Positions 55,790 through 64,000 of a stretch of 64,000 nucleotides of DNA are shown here, piece after piece. The DNA lies in assembly GCA_902610815.1 (NCBI GenBank), contig CACLXG010000001.1:467573-531572 (forward strand), given 5' to 3'. The DNA is from an uncultured Candidatus Actinomarina sp. GTDB taxonomy: Bacteria; Actinomycetota; Acidimicrobiia; Actinomarinales; Actinomarinaceae. Under the pieces are notes generated by a model. It saw only the letters and a list, made by a program, of their open reading frames with translations, was not told the DNA's origin and searched no databases. How positions within the stretch are numbered: the first letter of the stretch is position 1; every line of letters starts with the position of its first letter. A program made the translations under genes and the position numbers.

Positions 55790-56226
55790 ACAATACGAGT
55801 CATTAAATTTTTCATGATTTCACCATCAAAATAATAACCCTGCCAACCAGCTCTCTTTGCGTTATCAGATAATTTCTTTCTTTTTATAAACATTTCTTGT
55901 GTTTGTAAGTCAGATGATAAATAAAAAATTGAATGATTATTATCATTTTTTAAAATTAAGAATAAGGGAAAGTATATTCCTGAATCCATTCGATCTTTTT
56001 GTGGACCCCAGGCTGCTCCTAAAATTCTTTTTGGAATTTTATCAATATTTTTTGTTTGCTTAGTCTTTACTTGGGCTAAATATCCACAAAAATCACAAAT
56101 AATGTCAGCACATTTAAAATTGGGCGGCAATTGTTTGAGTGTATTTTGATGTTTACATTTAAAACAATCAAACTTCTTGATTAGTTTTTCTCCCCAATCA
56201 CCTAATTTTTGCTTATCAGTTGCCAT
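55786..56226 (-). CDS. DpnI-like PD-(D/E)XK domain protein, Cys4
   Basis: 146 residues resembling only the N-terminal catalytic domain of DpnI (restriction of methylated GATC). CFKC (21-24) and CDFC (44-47) make a zinc site, CADII (39-43) and AQVK (51-54) surround the core, and GAAWGPQKDRM with SGIYFPLFL follow. DpnI uses D-x10-E-x-K; here the spacing is kept as D41-x10-Q52-x-K54, with Gln for Glu. The winged-helix reader domain of DpnI is missing. No methylase lies beside it. Nuclease activity is uncertain. It overlaps alr by four bases. Confidence 0.72.
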   Translation of the reverse strand: MATDKQKLGDWGEKLIKKFDCFKCKHQNTLKQLPPNFKCADIICDFCGYLAQVKTKQTKNIDKIPKRILGAAWGPQKDRMDSGIYFPLFLILKNDNNHSIFYLSSDLQTQEMFIKRKKLSDNAKRAGWQGYYFDGEIMKNLMTRIV

Positions 56227-56230
56227 AAGC

Positions 56231-58027
56231 TTATTCTACAGTAACTGATTTTGCTAAGTTCCTTGGTTGATCGATCGACTCACCATTTAAATTTGCTACG
56301 TGATACGCAATGAACTGCAGAGGAATTATAGATATAACTGTAGTTAGAATTTCATTACTATCTGGAAGAGTGACATATTCGTCAGATATATTTTCTAATT
56401 TTTCTGATTGATTATCACCAATTGCTATGACATAAGCTCCTCTAGCAATAACCTCTTGTACATTACTAGTTGTTTTGTCTAACAAGTGATTTTGACTAGC
56501 AGTTACAATTATTGGAGTTCCGTCTTCAATTAAAGCTAAAGTTCCGTGTTTTAGTTCTCCAGCTGCTAACGCTTCTGCATGCAAGTAAGAAATCTCTTTT
56601 AATTTTAAAGCACCTTCCGCTGCAAGTGCATAATCTAGCCCTCTCCCAATAAAATAAATATCATTCTTTTTATAAATTTTTTCAGATATATCTTTTATTT
56701 GTTTTTCACAATCCATAGTCTCTTCAATCAATTTTGGTAGTTCAGCAATCTCATCAAAAGAAACATCTAATTTATTTTGCGAATCCCAATGTTTAGCTAA
56801 CAGTAATTGTCCAACTAACATTCCAAGATAAGCTTTAGTTGAAGCTACGCCTATTTCTGGGCCAACGTGTAAGTAAAAAACGTTGTCAGCCATTCTTGCT
56901 AACGAGCTACCTACAACATTCACTAAAGCAAGGACATGAGCACCATTTTCCTTTAATAGCTCTGTCGCAGCAATAGTGTCCATAGTTTCACCAGATTGTG
57001 AAATTACAATGCCTAAATCGTTTTTGCCAACTATTGGTTCTCTATATCTAAATTCCGAAGCAAGTTCTACACTGACTGGAACTCCTAGAACTTTTTCAAA
57101 TAGGTCTTTTCCGAATAAACCAGCATGGTAAGCAGTACCACATGCAACTATCCAAATTTTTTCATACTTTGATGCTTCATCTTGTTTAATTGGAATTTCT
57201 TTAGAAGTTGTTTCAAGTCTTCCAGAAATGGTTCGCTCTATTACTTCTGACTGTTCAAGTATTTCTTTATACATAAAGTGGTCATACCCAAGCTTTTCAG
57301 CTTCGGAAACCTCCCAGTCTATTTCTTGAATTTCTCTTTCAATCTCGTTCAATTCTGAATCAAACAACTTATATTGACCATTTTTAATTTCTACAAAATC
57401 CCCATTTTCCAAAAAAATCATTTTATTTGTGTGTTCTAAAATAGCTGCTGAATCAGATGCTAGAAATACTTCGTTTTCTCCAACACCTAAGACAAGAGGA
57501 CTCATTAAACGGCCTGCAACAATTGTTCCTTCTTCTTTTGTAGTAGTTACAACAAGAGCATATGTTCCTTCTAAAGTTTTTGCTACATCAATTACAGTTT
57601 TCAACAATTGACCATTCCATTTTCTACTTAACTCAACTGCAACAACCTCTGTGTCAGTATCAGATTTAAATCCAAAACCTTCTTCTAAAAGATCTTTCTT
57701 AATTTCTGCATAGTTCTCGATTATTCCATTATGAATGATTGCAAATTCTTCACTATTGTCAGAATGTGGATGAGCATTAACATCATTTGGAACTCCATGA
57801 GTTGCCCATCTTGTATGACCAATACCTATATTGCCTTTAATATTGCTATCTTTTAAATGATTTTTTAAAACGTCAAGTTTACCTTCTTTTTTTTCGACAG
57901 TAATTTTGTTACCATCAGAAATTGCAATTCCAGCTGAATCGTATCCTCGATACTCTAAACGTGATAAACCATTAATTAGAATTGGTAATGGTTCTTTTGG
58001 GCCTGAATACCCGACTATTCCACACAT
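56231..58027 (-). CDS. glmS: Glucosamine-fructose-6-phosphate aminotransferase GlmS
   Basis: 598 residues: the N-terminal glutaminase with catalytic Cys2 (MCGIVGYSG), GIGHTRWATHG and HNGIIENYAE, then two SIS domains (VACGTAYHAG, ISQSGETMDTIA). The C-terminal QPRNLAKSVTVE is canonical. It makes GlcN-6-P for the wall. It lies behind a glmS ribozyme, so it should be shut down by its own product. Confidence 0.97.
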   Translation of the reverse strand: MCGIVGYSGPKEPLPILINGLSRLEYRGYDSAGIAISDGNKITVEKKEGKLDVLKNHLKDSNIKGNIGIGHTRWATHGVPNDVNAHPHSDNSEEFAIIHNGIIENYAEIKKDLLEEGFGFKSDTDTEVVAVELSRKWNGQLLKTVIDVAKTLEGTYALVVTTTKEEGTIVAGRLMSPLVLGVGENEVFLASDSAAILEHTNKMIFLENGDFVEIKNGQYKLFDSELNEIEREIQEIDWEVSEAEKLGYDHFMYKEILEQSEVIERTISGRLETTSKEIPIKQDEASKYEKIWIVACGTAYHAGLFGKDLFEKVLGVPVSVELASEFRYREPIVGKNDLGIVISQSGETMDTIAATELLKENGAHVLALVNVVGSSLARMADNVFYLHVGPEIGVASTKAYLGMLVGQLLLAKHWDSQNKLDVSFDEIAELPKLIEETMDCEKQIKDISEKIYKKNDIYFIGRGLDYALAAEGALKLKEISYLHAEALAAGELKHGTLALIEDGTPIIVTASQNHLLDKTTSNVQEVIARGAYVIAIGDNQSEKLENISDEYVTLPDSNEILTTVISIIPLQFIAYHVANLNGESIDQPRNLAKSVTVE

Positions 58028-58054
58028 TATATCTCCATTCCAACGAGCAGGTTA

Positions 58055-58200
58055 AAATAAAGACTGCTGTAAATTGTCTCTGTTCACAGATTTCTCTATG
58101 TTTTTAAACAATTTATTACGACTGCAGAGCCGAGTATGCATCCGCCGAATGTTTCGATAACATACTTCCTCGTCACCTTTTTCAAGGCCTGGCGCTAATT
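58055..58200 (-). ncRNA. glmS ribozyme (GlcN-6-P riboswitch)
   Basis: The minus strand reads A/GCGCCAGG at the cleavage site (between 58196 and 58195), then GGTGACGAGGAAG, TTATCGAAACATTCGGCGG and ATGCATACTCGGCT, the invariant core of the glmS ribozyme (GACGAGG, UUAUCGAA..UUCGGCGGAUGC). A CTGTGAACAG-type hairpin (P4 region) follows before the glmS start. Binding of glucosamine-6-phosphate triggers self-cleavage of the mRNA. The downstream boundary near 58055 is approximate. Confidence 0.93.
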
Positions 58201-58213
58201 GCTCGTTATTACA

Positions 58214-58241
58214 ATTATAAGAAACTTATTTAAGTTTGTAA
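58214..58241 (-). promoter_or_regulatory. Promoter of the glmS ribozyme transcript
   Basis: TATAAT at 58214-58219, with TTACAA about 16 bases further upstream inside the glmM 3' end, points to a start of transcription near 58207, about 12 bases before the ribozyme cleavage site. Confidence 0.6.
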
Positions 58242-59537
58242 GAAGTTTTTAATTTTGTTGACTAAATTTTCACTGAATTTCTCAACAGACTCTTCCTCAC
58301 TAGCCTCGACAAGCACTCTAAGAAGCGGTTCTGTGCCAGAATTTCTTATTAAGTATCTACCATCTAAATTTTCTTCCTCTGACAATGTCTTTGCTATATT
58401 GTCTAATTCTTCTAATTGGTTTATATCCGGCATATTGTTTAGTTCTATATTGATTAGCCTTTGTGGATACTCTTTAATATTGTCCTTACGAAATTGCGAT
58501 AAAGTGGTTTTAAAAAAAGATAAAGCTTTTAAAGAATATATTAATGTAAGAAGACCATCACCTACTGGAAGTTTGTCTGAAATTATTATATGTCCAGATT
58601 GCTCACCACCAATGGAAGCATTACTTTCTAACATTGCTTCTGCAACATATTTATCACCAACAGCTGTTTCAATATTTTTAAAATTATTTTTTTCCATTGC
58701 AGTTTTAAATCCAAAATTAGACATAACAGTTGAAACAACTACGTCATTGTTGAGTTGATTGGTAGAGGATAAATATTTTGCAATTAATAATATTAAGATA
58801 TCCCCATTGCAGGTAATACCATCTTCATCGACCATTATGAGCCTATCTGCATCTCCGTCAAATGCAGCACCAATCTCGCCTTTTTTTAGATTTTCGATTA
58901 AATTTTCTGTATGCGTAGCGCCGCTAGCTAAATTTATATTTTCCCCATTAGGCTCATTTGCAATCATTTTAAATTTAGAGTCATTATCTTTTAATAACTC
59001 CTCTATTATTTTGTAAGCAGAGCCGTTTGCACTATCTATAAGTAAATCAAAATCTGTTAAGTCAAAATCAAGGTCCCGATTAAGAAATTCAAAATAAACT
59101 TTAAATCCCTCTTCAGAGTCCTTATAGCTAGTATGTGCATTTGGTAAAGAAATATTTTCAATATTTGCTTCAATTTCGATTTCAATTTCATCTTGAAGCT
59201 TAGAGCCATTTTCATCAATTAATTTAATGCCGTTATATTCACTTGGATTATGAGAAGCTGAAATTACAATACCTAGATTATGTCCAAAATGATCTAGCAA
59301 TACTGGCATAGATCCTGAAGGTAATATTCCATAATTAATTACTTCAATATTTTCTGAAAATCCTTCACAAATCCAATCTAATATTTCTAATGAAGAAACA
59401 CGTGTATCGAGAATTACGGCAACAGATGTCGGTCTTAAAATATTTTCAACAGAACAAGTAACATTAGAAACTATTTCTTTAGTTAAATTTTTATTTGGAA
59501 TACCTCGGATTCCATCGGTACCGAAATATTTCTTCAA
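58230..59537 (-). CDS. glmM: Phosphoglucosamine mutase
   Basis: 435 residues. VISASHNPSEYNGIKL (near 92) has the phosphoserine, DGDADRLIMVDEDG (near 233) the metal loop and GEQSGHII (near 318) the sugar-binding loop; RNSGTEPLLRVLVE is the phosphate-binding C-terminus. It makes GlcN-1-P from the GlmS product. Confidence 0.96.
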   Translation of the reverse strand: MKKYFGTDGIRGIPNKNLTKEIVSNVTCSVENILRPTSVAVILDTRVSSLEILDWICEGFSENIEVINYGILPSGSMPVLLDHFGHNLGIVISASHNPSEYNGIKLIDENGSKLQDEIEIEIEANIENISLPNAHTSYKDSEEGFKVYFEFLNRDLDFDLTDFDLLIDSANGSAYKIIEELLKDNDSKFKMIANEPNGENINLASGATHTENLIENLKKGEIGAAFDGDADRLIMVDEDGITCNGDILILLIAKYLSSTNQLNNDVVVSTVMSNFGFKTAMEKNNFKNIETAVGDKYVAEAMLESNASIGGEQSGHIIISDKLPVGDGLLTLIYSLKALSFFKTTLSQFRKDNIKEYPQRLINIELNNMPDINQLEELDNIAKTLSEEENLDGRYLIRNSGTEPLLRVLVEASEEESVEKFSENLVNKIKNFLQT

Positions 59538-59544
59538 TTTGTTT

Positions 59545-59943
59545 TTATCTCTTAGTAAACTGTTCAGCTCTTCTAGCTTTTTTTAGACCGTATTTCTTAC
59601 GCTCTACCTTACGAGCATCTCTTGTAAGAAGTCCTGCCTTCTTAAGCTTTGGCCTTAGTTCAGGATCCATTTTGATTAATGCTCTAGATATTCCAAGAGC
59701 TACCGCATCTGACTGAGCAGAAAGCCCACTTCCGTTTACATTAACTGCAATATCGAATTTGCCTTCAAGAGAAACAACTTTAAATGGTTTTTCAATTGTC
59801 ATTTTCATAGAAGGGCTCGGAAAATATTGTTCTAAATCTTTTCCATTAAATGTAAACTTACCGTTTCCTTCAGTAATAGTTACTCTTGCAACAGAAGATT
59901 TTCTTCTTCCAGTTCCATAAAAATTATCAGGCATTTTCTTCAA
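59545..59943 (-). CDS. rpsI: 30S ribosomal protein S9
   Basis: 132 residues. GTGRRKSSVARVTI near the start, the L-GISRALI helix block and the basic KKARRAEQFTKR tail that reaches the P-site tRNA. Start overlaps rplM. Confidence 0.97.
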   Translation of the reverse strand: MKKMPDNFYGTGRRKSSVARVTITEGNGKFTFNGKDLEQYFPSPSMKMTIEKPFKVVSLEGKFDIAVNVNGSGLSAQSDAVALGISRALIKMDPELRPKLKKAGLLTRDARKVERKKYGLKKARRAEQFTKR

Positions 59944-60388
59944 CTTTCTTTATATTAAAAACTAATTCCTTCGGGTTTTGACTTTGATGAGGGTGATTAG
60001 CATCAGGATAAATATGTAACTTTTTCAATACAGCTCTTCCAAGACGATTTTTTGGAAGCATGCCCCATACTGCTCTTTCAATGATTTTTTCAGGCTTTCT
60101 TTGTTTTAATGAATTAAAGCTTTCAGATTTAATTCCCCCAGGATAACCGGAGTGAGAGTGATACATTTTTTGTTCAGGTTTTTTTGAAGTAATTGCAATT
60201 TTTCCAGCATTTATTACGACAACATGATCACCTACATCTAAATGGGGTGCATACTGTGGTTTATGTTTACCACGTAATATTTGAGCTAATTCACTTGCTA
60301 AACGGCCAATGGGTAGCCCTGATGCATCAACTAAGTGCCATTCACGCTCGGAAGCTTCTATTCCTTTAAATGTTGTTTTAGTATTCAT
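59927..60388 (-). CDS. rplM: 50S ribosomal protein L13
   Basis: 153 residues, with WHLVDASGLPIGRLAS at the beginning and the ML-pkN-lGRavlkkLhiYpda-HPHq signature visible as MLPKNRLGRAVLKKLHIYPD. It starts the rplM-rpsI pair behind the hairpin at 60414-60458. Confidence 0.97.
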   Translation of the reverse strand: MNTKTTFKGIEASEREWHLVDASGLPIGRLASELAQILRGKHKPQYAPHLDVGDHVVVINAGKIAITSKKPEQKMYHSHSGYPGGIKSESFNSLKQRKPEKIIERAVWGMLPKNRLGRAVLKKLHIYPDANHPHQSQNPKELVFNIKKVEENA

Positions 60389-60413
60389 TTATCAATCTTT
60401 TTGAATTGTAACG

Positions 60414-60458
60414 AAATACTAGTATAAAGTGCATTTATATTTATGAAAACTAGTATTT
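60414..60458. repeat. Inverted repeat upstream of rplM
   Basis: AAATACTAGT (60414-60423) and ACTAGTATTT (60449-60458) are perfect ten-base arms 25 bases apart, each containing the palindrome ACTAGT. One arm covers the truA stop. The resulting hairpin lies 26 bases ahead of rplM and includes a possible TATACT -10 box. A role as an L13 leader, operator or processing site is not established. Confidence 0.5.
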
Positions 60459-61175
60459 AACATTCCAAAGTACTAGACCATTTGGAGGAGCTAAATAGTT
60501 AAGCCTTGCATTTTTGGGATTAATAAGATTTTTAGAAACTTCATCACTTGAAACTTTATTCTCACAATAAGCTATTTGGACACCAACTATATTACGCACC
60601 ATGTTTCTCAAGAAGGAGTTACCAGTAATTGTATACTCAAAAAAATCACGCTTTTTTATCCAGTTACTCTTGTATATTTTTCTATTTGGGTTTTTATTTA
60701 CATCCTTTTTTGAAAAAGCAGAAAAATTATGTTCACCTACAAACAACTGTGATAAATAGTTTAGTTTTTTTATATCTAATTTCTTCGGATAAATATATGA
60801 TTGACTACCCAAGTAAGGATATTGTTGGTTTATATCTGATACAAAATATTTATAAGTTCTTTCAAATGCATCAAACCTAGCATGGAAGCTGTCATTTATT
60901 GTCTTGAAAGAATTTATTGAGATTTTGGAACCTAAAATTTTATTCAAAGAATTTATTGTTTTGTCATTTATAACTAATTCCGTTTTTATATTTATTACTT
61001 GTCCCTTTGCATGGACCCCTGCATCTGTTCTACCGGAGTAATTTAATTCATATTTTTCAGTAAATATTTCTAATGCTTTTTGGAATTCACCTTGTACAGT
61101 TTTTTTTTCTTTCTGTATTTGAAAACCGTGAAAATCAGTTCCGTCGTAGGAAATAATTAACTTGTAGTTTTTCAT
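60450..61175 (-). CDS. truA: tRNA pseudouridine synthase TruA
   Basis: 241 residues. SYDGTDFHGFQIQ at the start and the catalytic Asp in SGRTDAGVHAKGQV (near 52). Makes pseudouridine at tRNA positions 38-40. Its start overlaps the membrane protein gene by one base. Confidence 0.95.
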   Translation of the reverse strand: MKNYKLIISYDGTDFHGFQIQKEKKTVQGEFQKALEIFTEKYELNYSGRTDAGVHAKGQVINIKTELVINDKTINSLNKILGSKISINSFKTINDSFHARFDAFERTYKYFVSDINQQYPYLGSQSYIYPKKLDIKKLNYLSQLFVGEHNFSAFSKKDVNKNPNRKIYKSNWIKKRDFFEYTITGNSFLRNMVRNIVGVQIAYCENKVSSDEVSKNLINPKNARLNYLAPPNGLVLWNVKY

Positions 61176-61720
61176 TAAACAAAGATACGAATTGGATCAG
61201 AAAAAAATATTAAAATAGCTAAAAATGTTACAGATGCAATACTTGATGTTCTTTTATCTAGAAGGAATGCCACAGCAAGTGCTTTTGTTAATACAAAATA
61301 CATCCAACCAAATATTAATAAAGTTAAAAGTTGAAATATATTTTGCGGAATAGAAACATAGTTATTAACAAAAATAATTATTCCAAAAATACCAAGAATT
61401 CCATGGGTATAACCTGTAAAAATCAAAATGTTAGTAATTTCAATTATTGTATTAAATGCTCTTGTTAATAAAAACCATGATGCCAAAGTAGCGAACAACC
61501 AAGCAAAGACACCATCTACTAATCCATAAAAAACAATATCGCTTATATTTACTGAATTTGAATTTATTATAAATGGGATATAAATACTTAGTAGACTTAC
61601 CAACACTACAATAAGTGAATTTCCAGACTCATACCTATCATTACTAAATCTGATATACACATCTTGACTTAATCTAATAAATTTTTGAAATTGAGACCAG
61701 ATATCTTTTAAAGAATTCAA
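61175..61720 (-). CDS. Polytopic membrane protein, Yip1-like
   Basis: 181 residues with about five membrane helices (roughly 35-50, 61-83, 92-105, 106-123, 130-151, and a last one near 160-175). The arrangement and an amphipathic N-terminus with FVF-like aromatic residues recall Yip1 domains, but I see no firm signature. It lies between rplQ and truA, with two- and one-base junctions. Confidence 0.55.
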   Translation of the reverse strand: MNSLKDIWSQFQKFIRLSQDVYIRFSNDRYESGNSLIVVLVSLLSIYIPFIINSNSVNISDIVFYGLVDGVFAWLFATLASWFLLTRAFNTIIEITNILIFTGYTHGILGIFGIIIFVNNYVSIPQNIFQLLTLLIFGWMYFVLTKALAVAFLLDKRTSSIASVTFLAILIFFSDPIRIFV

Positions 61721-61722
61721 AT

Positions 61723-62073
61723 TTAAACTAGTTCTAATACAGCTAACTCTGTGCCATCACCTTGTCTATATGTAGTTCTTGTAATCCTAGTATATCCACC
61801 ATTTCTGTCTTCATACTTTGGACCAATTTCATCAAAAAGTTTTGCAACAACTGACTTATTTTGAATCATTTTTAACACTTGTCTCCTATCATGAAGAGTC
61901 CCACTTTTTGCTTTTGTGATTACTTTTTCTGCATAAGGTTTTACAGTTTTAGCTTTTGTAACTGTTGTTTCAATTTTTTCATATTCAATTAGAGCACTGA
62001 TCAAATTACTAATAATTTGATCTTCATGTGAAGAAGAACCTCCAAGCCTTTTACCTTTTGTAGGTTTAGGCAT
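61723..62073 (-). CDS. rplQ: 50S ribosomal protein L17
   Basis: 116 residues from the ATG at 62073 ([12 protein letters not shown]). A longer frame starting at 62142 would lie inside the rpoA reading frame and is not used. The sequence [21 protein letters not shown] and [10 protein letters not shown] match L17. Overlaps the rpoA stop by eight bases. Confidence 0.96.
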   Translation of the reverse strand: MPKPTKGKRLGGSSSHEDQIISNLISALIEYEKIETTVTKAKTVKPYAEKVITKAKSGTLHDRRQVLKMIQNKSVVAKLFDEIGPKYEDRNGGYTRITRTTYRQGDGTELAVLELV

Positions 62074-63025
62074 CAGCCATATCTCCTGAGTCAAGATCAG
62101 AACTTGTTGGAAGACTGAGTCCCAGCTCATCAAGCTTTGCAACTAATTCATCTAAACTTTTTTGTCCAAAGTTCGTTAAATTGAGCAAATCATCTTCTGT
62201 ATATTCAAGAATTTGACCAACTGTAGTTATGTTTTCTCTACCAAGACAATTTCTTGGTCTTTCAGATAAATCTAATGCATCAACAGACAATGAAAGGTCT
62301 GGAGAACTTCCTTCAGAAATAGTTAATTCTCCAAGTTCTAATCCAACTCCTTCATCAATATCTGCAAAAAGCTTCCATAATTCACCAAGAGTTTTTCCAA
62401 CTGACGAAATAGCTTCACTTGGCTCAATTGAACCATCAGTTTCAACATCTAAAGTTAACTTATCATAGTCAGTTACTTGACCAACTTGTGTTGGTGAAAC
62501 AGCATAGCTTACTTTTACGATTGGAGAGAATATAGAATCAATTGGTATAAAATTTGAATCACTAGTTTTATTTTTATCAGCTAATCTATAACCAACTCCA
62601 TGTGCAATTGAAACTTCCATATCAAGAGTAGAACTGTCGGATAATGTACATACTTTCAAATCAGTATTTACAACTTCAACTCCAGCAGGACATTGGATTT
62701 GTGCAGCAAGAACATCTCCTGGACCTTTAGCTTTAACTGTAAGTGTATGATTTTCTTGATCATCTACCTTGAGTACTAGTCTCTTTAAATTAAGAAGTAA
62801 ATCTAAAACATCTTCTACCACTCCTGGGATTGATGTAAATTCATGATTTACTCCATCAATTTTGATTCCGGTTACAGCTACTCCAGGAACTCTTGAAAGA
62901 AGCGCTCTTCTCATTGTGTTGCCTAAGGTGAGACCAAATCCTGGTTCTAATGGTTCAATTACAAATTGGGTCCTATTTTTACCAAGCTCTTCTTGGGTAA
63001 TCTCTGGTCTTTGTAGCATTAACAT
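62066..63025 (-). CDS. rpoA: RNA polymerase alpha subunit
   Basis: 319 residues. The N-terminal domain has [20 protein letters not shown], and the C-terminal helix-hairpin-helix domain [21 protein letters not shown] and [11 protein letters not shown] is intact. GAGGAG lies nine bases before the ATG. Confidence 0.98.
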   Translation of the reverse strand: MLMLQRPEITQEELGKNRTQFVIEPLEPGFGLTLGNTMRRALLSRVPGVAVTGIKIDGVNHEFTSIPGVVEDVLDLLLNLKRLVLKVDDQENHTLTVKAKGPGDVLAAQIQCPAGVEVVNTDLKVCTLSDSSTLDMEVSIAHGVGYRLADKNKTSDSNFIPIDSIFSPIVKVSYAVSPTQVGQVTDYDKLTLDVETDGSIEPSEAISSVGKTLGELWKLFADIDEGVGLELGELTISEGSSPDLSLSVDALDLSERPRNCLGRENITTVGQILEYTEDDLLNLTNFGQKSLDELVAKLDELGLSLPTSSDLDSGDMADA

Positions 63026-63046
63026 TTTATTTCTCCTCTCAAATGT

Positions 63047-63661
63047 TTACTTCGAATAAAGCTCTACTATTAATTGTTCTTCAATCTGTGAACTTGCATC
63101 GCCCCTTGAAGGTTCAGCATTGATTTTTACAGATTTCTTTTTATTATCTACATCTAACCAGCTAGGTATTACATTGTCCTGTCCAGTATCGATAGTATGT
63201 TGGATAATTATTAAATCTTGGCTTGCATCTTTAATTTCAATTACATCACCTGGTTTTACCTTATGAGATGGAACATCAACAAATTTACCATTTAGTTTAA
63301 AGTGTCTATGAGAAACTAACTGTCTTGCTTGAGGCCTAGTAGAAGCAAAACCAGCTCTATATATAACATTATCTAATCTTGACTCAAGAAGCACAAGGAG
63401 GTTCTCTCCAGTAATTCCAGGCATTCTTGTAGCCTCTTTATAGTAATTTCTAAACTGCTTCTCAAGCACGCCATACATGTATCTCACTTTTTGTTTTTCT
63501 TTTAACTGAGTCCCGTAATCTGTTTCTCGAACTCTTTTTCTGCCATTTTCACCTGGTGGATAAGGCCTGTCCTGAAGTGCTTTATCACCTTTTCTATTCT
63601 CAAAAACATTAAAGCCTATTCTTCTTGATACTCTTACTCGAGGTCCCGTATATCTAGCCAT
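63047..63661 (-). CDS. rpsD: 30S ribosomal protein S4
   Basis: 204 residues. [16 protein letters not shown], then the S4 RNA-binding domain LESRLDNVIYRAGFASTRP and LVSHRHFKLNGK. No zinc-binding Cys pair, so it is the zinc-free type. TAATG overlap with rpsK. Confidence 0.97.
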   Translation of the reverse strand: MARYTGPRVRVSRRIGFNVFENRKGDKALQDRPYPPGENGRKRVRETDYGTQLKEKQKVRYMYGVLEKQFRNYYKEATRMPGITGENLLVLLESRLDNVIYRAGFASTRPQARQLVSHRHFKLNGKFVDVPSHKVKPGDVIEIKDASQDLIIIQHTIDTGQDNVIPSWLDVDNKKKSVKINAEPSRGDASSQIEEQLIVELYSK

Positions 63662-64000
63662 TATCCTCTTCTTCTTTTCTTAGGCCTGCAGCCATTATGA
63701 GGAGTTGGAGTTATGTCTTTGATTGTTCCAACATCCATACCCATATTTTGTAAAGTTCTAACAGCAGTTTCTCTACCAGCACCTGTACCGCTGATAATTA
63801 TGTCTAGCTTTTGAACTCCATACTCAGTAGCCCTTCTAACAGCTTCTTCCGCTGCAACTTGTGCTGCGTAAGGTGTAGACTTTCTAGATCCCTTAAATCC
63901 AACAGATCCACCAGATGTCCAAACTATAGTTTCACCAGATGGGTTTGATATATTTATTATTGTATTATTAAAACTTGCTTTTATGTGAGCTACACCAGCA
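63661..64000 (-). CDS. rpsK: 30S ribosomal protein S11 (partial, N-terminus outside window)
   Basis: The last 112 codons and stop are visible; the first ~15 residues lie beyond the edge. [45 protein letters not shown] and the basic end CRPKKRRG are diagnostic. The usual operon rpsM-rpsK-rpsD-rpoA-rplQ continues upstream. Confidence 0.97.
   Translation of the reverse strand, partial: AGVAHIKASFNNTIINISNPSGETIVWTSGGSVGFKGSRKSTPYAAQVAAEEAVRRATEYGVQKLDIIISGTGAGRETAVRTLQNMGMDVGTIKDITPTPHNGCRPKKRRRG

Overview
The window looks like a chromosomal piece of a streamlined, low-GC, probably marine actinobacterium. The inference rests on actinobacterial marker genes (a WhiB regulator, a UPF0182 membrane protein beside a PDZ/Lon-like protease, a DUF2342-like protein) combined with strongly A+T-rich DNA, short or overlapping gene junctions and no mobile elements. 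The order rpsK-rpsD-rpoA-rplQ-truA-rplM-rpsI-glmM-glmS-alr-tsaE-tsaB-rimI-tsaD-groES-groEL also matches the usual actinobacterial arrangement. I think of the Actinomarina-type lineages, but a phylogeny would be needed to confirm this. No phage, insertion sequence or CRISPR array was seen, and no gene-free stretch exceeds 300 bases.

Layout. 1-7.8 kb: a partial cysteine-cluster protein with nuclease-like features, a GMC oxidoreductase, a bacterial translin, PlsY, UppP, an Mrp-type Fe-S carrier ATPase and a thioredoxin, then initiator tRNA-fMet. 7.9-11.7 kb: UPF0182 and the PDZ/Lon-like protease. 11.8-18.7 kb: a branched-chain-type ABC importer operon (livF-livG-ligase-livH-livM-binding protein) with an acyl-CoA synthetase inside it. 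18.8-21.9 kb: HtrA protease, DUF2342-like protein, peroxiredoxin, WhiB. 22.0-30.2 kb: TCA genes (sdhCDAB plus an SCP2-like gene rightward; sucC-sucD-icd-mdh leftward) around HU. 30.2-41.8 kb: UvrD/PcrA helicase, TrpS and a run of short units for lipid, redox and metal-transport functions. 41.8-50.1 kb: a nine-gene aromatic amino acid operon with all seven shikimate-pathway enzymes plus TyrA and PheA, and chorismate mutase just upstream. 50.1-64 kb: groESL, the tsa/alr cluster, glmS/glmM and ribosomal protein genes.

The most notable signals are not visible in a plain ORF list. (1) A membrane-anchored thioredoxin-like gene (37236-37709) has an in-frame TGA exactly at the first Cys of its CxxC site, followed by a hairpin matching the bacterial SECIS pattern: a likely selenoprotein. 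(2) The shikimate operon is preceded by a 14-codon leader peptide with Tyr-Phe-Tyr-Phe, two mutually exclusive RNA pairings and a terminator: a classical Phe/Tyr attenuator. (3) glmS is preceded by a glmS ribozyme. (4) aroQ appears to start at ATT and an EamA transporter at ATA, each behind a good Shine-Dalgarno sequence. (5) Many single-gene units have a -10 hexamer ending 6-8 bases before ATG, which indicates widespread leaderless transcription and corrects several gene starts.

Working together, the genes describe a small aerobic heterotroph with a TCA cycle, its own aromatic amino acid synthesis controlled by charged Phe/Tyr tRNA, peptidoglycan and lipid synthesis, and ABC import of organic solutes.
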